DNA of 64,000 nucleotides. Source: Takakia lepidozioides (lineage: Eukaryota > Streptophyta > Takakiopsida > Takakiales > Takakiaceae). Of this stretch, positions 53,909 through 63,160 are shown piece by piece. Both the position numbers and the translations under genes were made by a program. Under the pieces are notes generated by a model. That model had not been told where the DNA came from, searched no databases, and worked only from the letters and a program-made list of their open reading frames with translations. Numbering within the stretch: position 1 is the first letter of the stretch; each line of letters starts with the position of its first letter. Location: the NCBI GenBank assembly GCA_030704615.1, contig CM060732.1, positions 11,036,001 through 11,100,000 on the forward strand, read 5' to 3'.

Positions 53909-56900
53909 ATGGAGGAAACTAATGGTTGCCGGCTGTGGCAGATGCTAGCCTTGCTGCTAGCTTATACAGAACTTCCCGTCTTGGCACAGGGGAAGCTCGT
54001 GAATGGATCAGCCCCGCTAGTGCCTGCTCTGGTCATCTTCGGGGACTCAACTGTGGACAGTGGTAATAACAATGCGCTTGTCACAGTAGTGAAAAGCAAC
54101 TTTCCCCCCTATGGAAGGAGCTTCCCCGGTGGGCTGGCCACTGGCAGATTCTCTGATGGGCTACTCGCAACAGACTATTTAGGTGAGTGAATCGTTCAGA
54201 TTGCTCTCAAGGGGTCATCCAACATGACTAGCTGATGTGTACATAGTGCAATTCGTTGGCTGTGCAGGCAGGGTGTTTCTCTGTCGTGCATTCTGAATGT
54301 TGGATCGTACCTGACTTGGAGCTCGCACTTCGTGATCTGGTGCAGCTAGCTATCTCGGCCTTCCCTATACGATCGCCTCTCAGGATCCAGAGGCACAAGG
54401 CGATCGAATTGTCAATTCCGTAAGCTTTGCCTCGGCAGCCTCCGGATGGGATGAGAGCACGGCGAAGCATTTCGTGAGTATTTCTTGAGTGGTCAAGTAT
54501 CTAGTCTTGTTCATCGAGTGGGACTCATATATACACTTTGGGGTCGGTTGCCCCGCCCTCCTGCAGGATTGCAGTCAAGATTGTCTTGTTCTTGTCCGAC
54601 AAGCTCCTTTTTGGGCTAAATTCGGCACGGACCTTATTCAAGTCTGCTCTCTTTTGTAGCTCTGTCTTGTTTCCCTGTTACTTTTCCGACCCTTAGATAG
54701 AGCTCGAGACTTTTTTCACCGATGTACTGCGGGTGGCTTGTAGAATGTGGAGTCTCTTACGACGCAGCTCAACTTGTTCCGAACCTATAAGCAGCAAGTG
54801 TTGGACCTTTTGGGCCCTGAGAAGGCCAACACCATCCTTGGTGGGGCGCTCTATTTCTTCAGCACTGGGACAAAAGATTATGTCAATAACTATTTTCTGA
54901 ATCTAGATCTGCAAGCGCAATATACGTCCGAACAGTATCAGATTCTTCTTCTGGAGTTTGCTCGAGGTTATATCCAAGTTAGTATCTCGACAGTCTTTGT
55001 ACACTTCCAATCTCATGGATGTCTTACAATTATACTATTCAATTGCCGCAATCTTTGGTAGAGAGAGCTCGAGAACTGACGACTAGAGATTCAATTTGTA
55101 CGTGGCATACATGTAAGTACATACATGTAACTTACATTTAAATTAGTTGCCGTTGACCAGCCAGGTTGCTCAGCGGGGTTCATTTGATCAATTATCTACC
55201 CACTCTAAGCAGGGAGGTGCAGGGTTTGAGCGCTCTCAAGGATTCACGTGCCACTTCGCTGAGACTATCTCTCGAAATGCTGCATGGAAAGGTTCTCTAG
55301 GTACCAAGATCTTAATAGGACTACAGGTACATCTCTGTTGTGTATTCAGGAACTCTATGATGAAGGGGCGCGCAACATAGCTGTGGCGAACACCCCACCC
55401 ATAGGATGCATTTCATCTCAGATTACCCTCTACGGTTGTGGAGTGAACTGTTCACAACCACACAATGATGCAGCTACTGCGTTCAACGCTGCCCTCGATG
55501 GGATGTTGGAAAACTTGAAGCCAACTATGCCAGGGTCACGGCTGATTGCGGTGGATGTCTACACTCCCGCATCTGCTGTTTTCCACAATCCGAGTCTTTA
55601 CGGTAAGTTCTCTCCATTAAGTCCAACTCGAAGTTGCAAGTGTAGTGCTCACATGTATGCAATCGCTTGAAGGTTTGAACTCTGTGCATGAGGGCACGAT
55701 GAGCATCACTCTCAGACTCCCTCTCCTTCGCGGGGATTCAATGTGCCAAAACACATTCGTGCTGTAGATCACATAGAAGGAAGACTCTTGCCCATCGACC
55801 ACCACTAAATGGCTCCAGAGTTCCTAAGACTTGAGGAACAATTTAAGATTCGAGAACTCTGCACTTGAGGTCACATCTGCTGTTACGGAATCTGGCCGGG
55901 TCAAACATATTTGCACAGTTGACAACTTACACAGAAACGAAATCCCAAAACTTCTCAAGAGGAAGTCCCATTTTCCAGTAAACAAGATCTACCGGGAGTT
56001 CCTGACAATGTGGAAGACCGTCTCACGGTGATACTTTGTGTTCAATCAAACTATTGTGATGAGGAGCGGTCCTTACCATAGAACAGATTGCAGTGCCTTT
56101 CTCAAAATCCTTGTCGTCCATGTCAAGCGAGTTTTAGGGAAGCTATTGGGGCACTGATCTCCTGTCTCCAGCCCATCACCGACATTATCAGCACCCCCCG
56201 GCCAATCGTCCTTATTGTTACTCTCCTGGGCATCACTAGAGTCGAGAGCCCCTTCCAGTAAGGAGAGGCACGCTGCACTCAAGTGATGTACATCCCCACA
56301 CACATGTGTATCGCTTGCTTGACGTGATTGCGCCGTCATGAGCTGCACATGAGCTGCAACGACTTTGTCAACAGCAAATTACATCTAAGCTTGGTCTCAA
56401 ATGTACGTGCACAGGTTGAGTTCATCGGACTTCATCCACCTGAATAGCTAAGTATACCCACCTGTCGCTTGCCTCTGGCAGTCCTTCGGGGCTGATCTTC
56501 ACGGGTAATAAGATCGAAGTTATTTTTCTGCGGAATAAACGGATTTGCTCCCCAGACCGCAATGATTGCGATCCATAACTTTCGAGAATGTTGAGACATG
56601 AGTGACGATCGATCGCCAATACAAGAGCACTCGATTGCCTCGATTGAGCATTACATAACTGTCTCACTTCTGAGGTCGCCTGGGAGTCTGGTTCTTTATT
56701 TAAAGTAGCTACATGAATGTAGCAGTTAAAAACCTGGAGGTCAAGAACTTGTCCATAGTCCATTCTATTCTGGATATCAAGTGACTTTAGGATGATTTTC
56801 TTAACTTGATCAAGAAAGTGCCTTCGTTATCGTTTTTTTTTTATATGGATGTCTCACTTGCCTGTGGGGCAGGATTTACGGAGACAACAAAGGCGTGCTG

Positions 56901-57081
56901 CGGAACCGGACTGCTGGAAACTGCAATTCTGTATAATGAAGCGTCTTTGGGAACATGTACAGATGCATCCTCGTACTTGTTCTTTGACAGCTTCCATCCC
57001 ACCGACAGATTCAACAAGATTATTGCGCAGTCTGTTGTGAGCCAAGTCGCACCCAGGCTCGCGGAATCTGCCCAACCCTGA
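53909..57081 (+). CDS. GDSL esterase/lipase, plant extracellular type
   Basis: Five exons, all in phase: 53909-54182, 54346-54473, 54744-54977, 55350-55602, 56873-57081; 365 residues, the usual size and exon number for the plant family. It starts with a hydrophobic signal peptide (MLALLLAYTELPVLAQG). Block I is VIFGDSTVDSGNNN with the nucleophile Ser. Exon 2 contains NSVSFASAASGWDEST. Block V is DSFHPTD with the catalytic Asp and His. ACCGTG gives the usual Cys pair. Block III should read GTND; here it reads STGTKDYVNNYF, so the oxyanion-hole Asn is Lys. The enzyme may be inactive or altered. Family role: secreted ester hydrolysis (cuticle, wall or defence lipids). The ATG at 53909 is preferred over the in-frame GTG before it. 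Intron 4 is 1.27 kb. Confidence 0.93.
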
Positions 57082-57319
57082 GAGCTCACCAAACCCCGTA
57101 CGACAACAACACCTGTTAACCCATTTTGCACTAATAGAATCTAATACGGTGGAGGAGCATGAGAGACATGTTCAGGTTGTGTATCGACCGGGTTTGGTCA
57201 ATAGGGATGCGGATGGATTAAGTCACAATCCATGCACGAGCCAGCAGGATGACACTGGAGCTTAGTGGCATGGTGAGACGGACGAGGAGACGGTGTCGGG
57301 ATGACATGCATCTGCCTTT

Positions 57320-58599
57320 TTGTGTATCTTGGCATCGGGAGGTCAGGTTGGACCTACAACAGGGATGACTGTAGACGGAGTGTCTGAGGACCCTGTGGCT
57401 AGAGATGAGCCAGATGGTGCCAGAGTTTTACATGAGGATTCGGTTGTGTTGGACTACCTCCGCATCGGAGACACGACAGCTAGTGTGACTGCCAAGGAAA
57501 GAGATCGGATCCTGCAACGAGCCAAGAGGTTCAAGTGGGAGGGGATACACCTGCTTCGAGTGTGGGAGGATGGTCGGGTGAGGATCGTGCCTCACCTAAC
57601 ACAGCGTGCACGGTTAGTGCGGCATGCCCATGAGGAGTTGGGGCATTTTGGAGTGCGACGCACTCATAGTTTACTACAGGGGCAGTATTGGTGGCGTGGT
57701 ATGCACACAGAGGTACAACAGTTTGTGGCTAGGTGCATGGTGTGTGACAGGGTGCGTGATTTATTCAACGCCCTTACACCACAATTGCATTATTTATCCA
57801 TCATGGGATTGGGCTACAGGTGGAGTCTTGACTTCGCAGGGCCGTTGCCACTGACGATGCGCCACCACAGATATGTGTTGGTGATGGTGGAGCATTTCTC
57901 CAAGTTGATTGAGTTGGTTCCATTGCCTGACAAGGCTAGTGAGGGGGCTGCGTATACATTCCTGGATCGTGTGCTTAGCCGATTCGGTGCTCCAGCTGAG
58001 GTACTCACGGACCAAGGGAGAGAGTTATTGGGGGAGTTTCAGGCTTTGTGTGATAAAGCCTTGATAGACCACCGTACCACTTCTCGGGATCATCCTGAGG
58101 CCGATGGCTTAGCAGAAAAAGAGTGGTGCAAACGGTGAAGAGGGGTTTGCGCAAGTATGGCTTGCAAAAGGGACACCTACGAGATTGGGATCTTCAGGTA
58201 CCTTGGTTAGCCATGGGCTATATGTTTAGCAAGCAAGCATCACTTGCATCCTTCTCACCATATTTTATTCTCTTTGGCCGAGAGCCAGATTTGCCTGCGT
58301 CTATTCGCAGGGAGGTTGCAGTAGTCCTCAACCTTGATGATCCGGATGTATGGACACAAGCATATGCCCAGCGGGCAGAGTTGTTCAAGAGGGTCGTGCC
58401 TATGGCTTTTGAGAACCTTGCTATTGCCCAACACCGAGACACATTGAGGTATGTCACTATACATGGAGGGGGATATCGGCCAGGTGTTCGGCGTTTCCAC
58501 CCTGGGGACTATGTGTATCTGCAGCAGACAACACCTACGACCTTGGATGTCACAGCAGGACATGTGATTCTAAGGGTCAGGGAGGTATTGCTTTCATGA
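57320..58599 (+). pseudogene. Integrase of PHD-type retrotransposon, copy 1
   Basis: Frame 57320-58138 has the zinc domain HAHEELGHFGVRRTHSLL..CMVCDRV and the core WSLDFAGPLP and VLTDQGRELLGEF with the first two catalytic Asp. It goes out of frame at an AAAAAG run near 58120, just where the catalytic Glu (AEK, AER in copy 2) lies. It continues 58123-58599 with LAMGYMFSKQASLASFSPYF, GREPDLPASIRREV and a GPY/F-like end VILRVREVL. Confidence 0.88.
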
Positions 58600-58872
58600 G
58601 TGTTGATTCTGGAGGGTCGAGATGGCATGGTATGGAAGGGCCATGTGCGCAATTGTGCGCCATGTCACTTTCTACATGTGGATGGGAGGATAGATCCCAA
58701 CCTTGTAGTGGTACCTGCAAGGTTGCATTGCATGTTATGTGGGCATGCTCGTGGTGCCGCCACTATACTGGTGTGTGATCGATGCTCAAGAGGTTGGCAC
58801 ATGGGATGTTTGACACCACCTCTTGAGAGGATTCCTGATGGAGATTGATTATATCCACACTGCTTTGAATAG
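58600..58872 (+). pseudogene. PHD finger after integrase, copy 1
   Basis: Reads ILEGRDGMVWKGHVRNCAPC, then CMLCGHARGAATILVCDRC, GWHMGCLTPPLERIPDGD. The conserved Trp codon is TGA, followed by the last Cys-x-x-Cys region in mutated form. Homologous to 60133-60375. Confidence 0.85.
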
Positions 58873-59137
58873 TGGTAGTGGATATGACTAGTGGCAGCTA
58901 ACAAGACATGGGAGGCCAAGCTCATAGGAGTCAATACCCGAGATCTTAGGCTCAAATTCACAGGTTGCAAGACGGCGACTAACGATGGGACAACTCTTGT
59001 ACCCGGCCTTTTGATCTATCGAGTTTGAGTGTAGTAGTGACAGTGGTGGAGGACTTAGTGAGGCTATGGCCACTATCACATCTTGTGGCTACTTGGACTT
59101 GGAGGGACCTAAGCGCCAGCTAGGGGGGGGATTGTGA

Positions 59138-59260
59138 TGGACTAGTAGTGGTGGATAGTGACAGCCTAATGGTTGGACTAGTGGCTGTACTAGTGGTGGC
59201 TAGTGGCAGCATAGTGGTGGACTAGTGGCTGCACTGGTGGTGGCTAGTGGTTTTCTTTAA
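59138..59260 (+). repeat. Minisatellite-like GGACTAGTGGC repeats
   Basis: Irregular tandem copies of GGACTAGTGGCTG and GTGGTGGCTAGTGG follow the G tract at the end of copy 1. Confidence 0.6.
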
Positions 59261-59787
59261 GTTAATGCCGCACGACATAACTTTATGAAAGGTTCTGAAA
59301 CAAGTTTATTGGAACTCCAAGCATCATTAACAATATAAATGTACATGCTCTGTCGTGCGCATACGTATCGCTACACAACTACATCGCTGTCCAAACCACA
59401 CCACACATATATGCACAATAAAGTAGTCTGCCACAATGATTGAAAACTAAACTCACATTGTTGACACAATGACATGAAATACAATACCATCACTCGTTAA
59501 ACTAAGAGTCGAGCCAAGGGCACCCCAAGCTATGGGGACTCCACCCCACAACATCCTATTCTCCCTTCATAAGCACACTCAGATTCTAAGCAGTGAAGGA
59601 GCTCGGTCGTGCAGGCTCAACTCGAGAGAGATGAGCTGCACGACTGACGAGCTCGTGAAGATAAGATGGTTCAGGTGTCAAGCTAAACTTGACACCTGAC
59701 TTAACACTTGAACTAATTCCAAGTGTTAAATACAAATAACTAGATTTATTCTAGTTAGTTTCACACTGTGTTTATTTAACTTGACAG
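59261..59787. other. Spacer between the two inverted retrotransposon copies
   Basis: AT-rich sequence holding the left 86-bp repeat (59350-59435). No coding content. The segment CAGGTGTCAAG..CTTGACACCTG near 59670 is a short palindrome. Confidence 0.4.
59350..59435 (-). repeat. 86-bp direct repeat, left copy (LTR start)
   Basis: Minus strand TGTGGCAGACTACTTTATTG..GCGCACGACAG; the same as 59788-59873 except for about one base. Confidence 0.85.
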
Positions 59788-59873
59788 CTGTCGTGCGCAT
59801 ACGTATCGCTACACAACTACATCATTGTCCAAACCACACCACACATATATGCACAATAAAGTAGTCTGCCACA
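59788..59873 (-). repeat. 86-bp direct repeat, right copy (start of 3' LTR)
   Basis: Starts TGTGGCAG directly after the polypurine tract CTAGGGGGGCGAT of copy 2, so it is the start of that element's 3' LTR. Confidence 0.75.
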
Positions 59874-60132
59874 ATCGCCCCCCTAGCTGGTGGTTAGGTC
59901 CCTGTAACTCCAGATAGCTACAAGATGTAATAGCCACAGCCGTACTAAGTCCTCTATCACTGTCCCTATTGTACTCAAACTCTATAGACCAAGAGGCCGG
60001 GTACAAGAGCAGCCCCATCGTTAGTCGCCGTCTTGCAATCTGTGAACTTGAGCCAGGATCTCGTGTGTTCAAGGTCTCTAGTAGCTTGGCCTTGCATTTC
60101 TTGTTAGCCTTCCATGGTTGTATCCACTCCCA
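59874..60132 (-). other. Conserved tail after PHD finger (possible extra coding)
   Basis: After the TAG that ends the PHD ORF, the same frame stays open to about 59876: KANKKCKAKLLETLNTR, QIARRRLTMGLLLYPASW, SIEFEYNRDSD, ITSCSYLELQGPN. Copy 1 has the homologous sequence at 58870-59130 with several stops. It may be a degenerate C-terminal extension or conserved 3' untranslated region. Confidence 0.5.
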
Positions 60133-60420
60133 CTATCCAATGCAATGCGGACATAACCAATCCCCATCAGGAACCATCTCAAGAGGTGGAGTCAAGCATC
60201 CCATATGCCAACCTCTAGAGCATTGATCACACACCAGCATGGTGGCTGCCCCTCTAGCAGACCCACACAACATGCACCTCAAACTTGCAGGTACCACTGC
60301 CAGGTTTGGGTCAACCCTTCCATCAACATTGGAAGGTGACATGCGGCAATTACGCACATGGTCCTTCCAAATCATGCCCCGACCTCCAAGATCAGACTCC
60401 TGAGGGCAACACCTCTCGAA
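60133..60420 (-). CDS. PHD finger domain at C-terminus of retrotransposon pol
   Basis: After the integrase C-terminal region (GMIWKDHVRNC) come CMLCGSARGAATMLVCDQC, GWHMGCLTPPLE and DGDWLCPHC, supplying all eight C4HC3 zinc ligands and the conserved Trp of a PHD finger. It ends at TAG 60133. PHD fingers read histone H3 tails; this position, after integrase, is where chromoviruses carry a chromodomain, so a targeting role is inferred. A frameshift near 60400 separates it from the integrase frame. Confidence 0.9.
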   Translation of the reverse strand, partial: FERCCPQESDLGGRGMIWKDHVRNCRMSPSNVDGRVDPNLAVVPASLRCMLCGSARGAATMLVCDQCSRGWHMGCLTPPLEMVPDGDWLCPHCIG

Positions 60421-61681
60421 CCCTCAAAATAGTACGTCCTGCAGTCACATCCAAGGTCGTAGGAGCAGTCTGCTGCAGATAAACATAGTCACCAGGGTTA
60501 AATCTCCGAACCCCAGGACGATAGCCCCCACCACGTATGGTAGCATACCTCAACGTATCACGATGTTGTGCAATGGCAAGGTTCTCGAAAGCCATGGGCA
60601 TGACTTTCTTGAACAACTCTGCACGCTGATCACATGCACGTGCCCACATGTCCGGATCGTCAAGGTTGAGAACTGTAGCAGCTTCTCTACGAATGGATGC
60701 AGGCAAATCCGGCTCTCGGCCAAAGAGAAGAAAGTATGGTGAGAAGGAGGCAAGTGATGCTTGCTTGCTGAACCTGTAGCCCATGGCTAACCAAGGTAAC
60801 TGAAGGTCCCAATCTCCTAGGTGTCCCTTCTGCAAGCCATACTTGCGCAAACCCCTCTTCACTGTCTGAACAACCTCTCTGCCAAGCCATCGGCCTCAGG
60901 ATGATCCCGAGAAGTGGTGCGGTGGTCTACCAAGGCCTTGTCACACAAGCCTGAAACTCCCCCAAGAACTCTCTCCCTTGGTCCGTGAGTACCTCAGCTG
61001 GAGCACCGAATCGGCTAAGTACACAATCCAAGAATGCATACGCAGCTCCCTCACTAGCCTTATCAGGCAATGGAACCAACTCGATCCACTTGGAGAAGTG
61101 CTCCACCATCACCAACACGTACTTGTTGTGGCGCATGGTCAGTGGCAACGGCCCTGCGAAGTCAAGACTCACCTGTAGCCCAATCCCATGATCGGAAGAG
61201 GGTGCAATTGTGGAGTAGGGGCGTTGAATGAAGCACGCACCCTGTCACACACCATGCACCTAGCCACAAATTGTTGCACCTCTGTGTGCATACCACGCCA
61301 CCAATACTGCCCCTGCAGTAGACTATGAGTGCGTCGCACCCCAAAATGCCCCAACTCCTCATGGGCATGCCGCACTAACCGTGCCCGCTGTGTTGGGTGA
61401 GACACTCGACCATCCTCCCACACTCGGAGCAGGTGTGTCTCCTCCCACTTGAACCTCTTGGCTCGTTGTAGGATCCGATCCCTCTCCTTGGCAGTCACAG
61501 TGGCTGCCGTGTCTCCAGTGCGGAGGTAGTCCAACACAGCTGAATCCTCATGTATATCTTTGGCGCCACCTTGCTCATTGCTGGCCTCAGGGTCCTCAGA
61601 CACTGATCTACAGTCATCCCTGTTGTAGGTCCAACCTGGCCTTCCGCTGCCAAGATACACAGAAATGCAGATGCATGCCAT
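60392..61681 (-). pseudogene. Integrase of PHD-type retrotransposon, copy 2
   Basis: Frames 61681-61169, 61172-60927 and 60862-60392. Zinc domain HAHEELGHFGVRRTHSLL..CMVCDRV. Core MSLDFAGPLPL, VLTDQGREFLGEF and, after a frame change near 60900, DHPEADGLAE with the catalytic Glu. C-terminal part FLLFGREPDLPASIRREA and PGDYVYLQQTAPTTLDV. At least three frameshifts. Confidence 0.88.
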
Positions 61682-63157
61682 CCGGGCACCATCTCCTCGT
61701 CCGTCTCACCATGCCACCGAGCTCCAGTGTCATCCTGCTGGCTCGTGCATGGATTGCGACTCAACCCATCTGCATCCCGATTGACCAAACCCGGTCGATG
61801 CACAACCTGAAAGTCATACTCTTGAAAGATGAGTGCCCACCGTGCAAGCTTCCCCGTAAGCTTGTCTGACTCCATCAACCACTTGAGTGGTTGGTGATCC
61901 GTGACAAGGGTGAAGAGATTGCCGTATAGATAGCACCTGAAGTGTGCCACGGCCCACACTGCAGCTAAGCATTCTCCCTCATATGAGCTATACTTAGACT
62001 CTGCAGCGTTGTTCGAGCGGCTAGCATAAGCCACTACGAACTCTCTTCCCTCATCATCCACCTGTGTGAGCACCGCTCCAAGCCCCAGCATGCTCCAATC
62101 TGTATGCAGCTGAAAAGGACGCCCCCTGATAGGTCGTCTCAAGATGGGCGCCGAGGTCAACCTCGCCTTGAGCTCTTGAAAAGCTTGTTCTTGCTCATCT
62201 TCCCACTGCCACTCCTGGTCCACCTTGGTCAGTTTGGTTAGAGCCTTTGCAATGGCACTAAATCCCTTAACAAACCGTCTATAATAGTTTGCTAAACCCA
62301 TGAAAGCTCGAACTCGGCTCACATCCGTGGGGCGTGGAATCTGTGCAATGGACTCTACCTTAGTCTGCTGTACCCCCAATCCTCCAGGATATATCATGTG
62401 ACCCAGATACTCAATTTGGTTGTGGAAAAACTTGCACTTCCCCGGATGTAACTTCAATCCGTGCGCCCTCAAGCGCTCAAATATCACCTGAAGGTGTCTC
62501 TCATGCTCCTCCACCGTAGCACTAAAGATGATGATGTCATCTATGTAGCACCGAGCAAACTCCACCCCTGCTAGAATCCTGTCCATGACTCTCTGAAACT
62601 CTGCCGGAGCGTTCTTAGCCCTAAGAAAACTGGTGATATCCGGATCGTAAATCCAAAGTGCTAAAGACCTTGGCATGCCCAATGGCATCAAAGATCTCCT
62701 CTGGTGTCGGCATGGCATACCTATCGGACTTGGTCTGACGATTTACAGGCCGGTAATCACCGCACATACGTCTCTCCGTCCAATTGCCATAGACATCCTT
62801 CTTGGCTGGCATCACTGTGGCTGAAGCATACTCTCCCCCAGATAGCTCCACCAAACCAGCCTCCCAAAGGTCCTGAGTTCTCATCTGAATCAAGGACCTC
62901 TCCATGTCACTGTATCTATAGGGTCTCCGAAAGATTGGCGTGTCAGTAGCCAATTCAATGCGAATCTCTTGACCCTTCAGTGCTCCTAAGTCCTTCAAAC
63001 TGAAGGCAAAGCAGTTCCTGTAAGCCCTCAAGAACCGCCGTATACGTCGTCTCTCTCCTCCGGTGACTATAGGTCCAACATCAGGCTCCCAGTTGTCCTC
63101 CGTGACTGCAACCTTGAGTCCAGCAGGCTTAGAGGTAGAAGACGCGTCCCGTGGTTG
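61495..63157 (-). pseudogene. Reverse transcriptase and RNase H of copy 2, internally deleted
   Basis: Frame 63157-62621 has the linker GGERRRIRRFLRAYRNCFAF, IFRRPYRYSDMERSLIQ, SATVMPAKKDVYGNWTERRM and [14 protein letters not shown]. Roughly 40 residues are then missing: the frame breaks near 62630 and resumes in another with NAPAEFQRVMDRIL and CYIDDIIIFSATVEEHERHL. RNase H follows: FQLHTDWSMLGLGAVLTQ, SSYEGECLAAVWAVAHF, LVTDHQPLKWL, NRDADGLSRN. The deletion removes part of the RT fingers/palm, so this copy cannot be active. Confidence 0.9.
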
Positions 63158-63160
63158 CTA
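63152..63160 (-). promoter_or_regulatory. Possible readthrough stop, TAG-CAA-CCA
   Basis: The stop after the methyltransferase is TAG followed by CAACCA. This fits the UAG-CARYYA context that permits readthrough in tobamovirus-type signals. The downstream frame is open for more than 500 bases into RT. Confidence 0.5.

Larger units (their letters stand above)
57165..59120 (+). mobile_element. PHD-finger Ty3/Gypsy retrotransposon, copy 1 (5'-truncated)
   Basis: Begins within the end of RNase H (VVYRPGLVNRDADGLS) about 84 bases after the GDSL stop codon. It runs through integrase, PHD finger and a conserved tail to a G tract (near 59131). Colinear with the reverse complement of 59873-61830, and inverted relative to it. 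Everything upstream of RNase H is missing. Confidence 0.9.

Noticed and set aside
57320-58138. Copy 1 integrase considered as a domesticated host gene
   Set aside because: Frame break at the catalytic Glu and a stop in the PHD finger; simple decay fits better.
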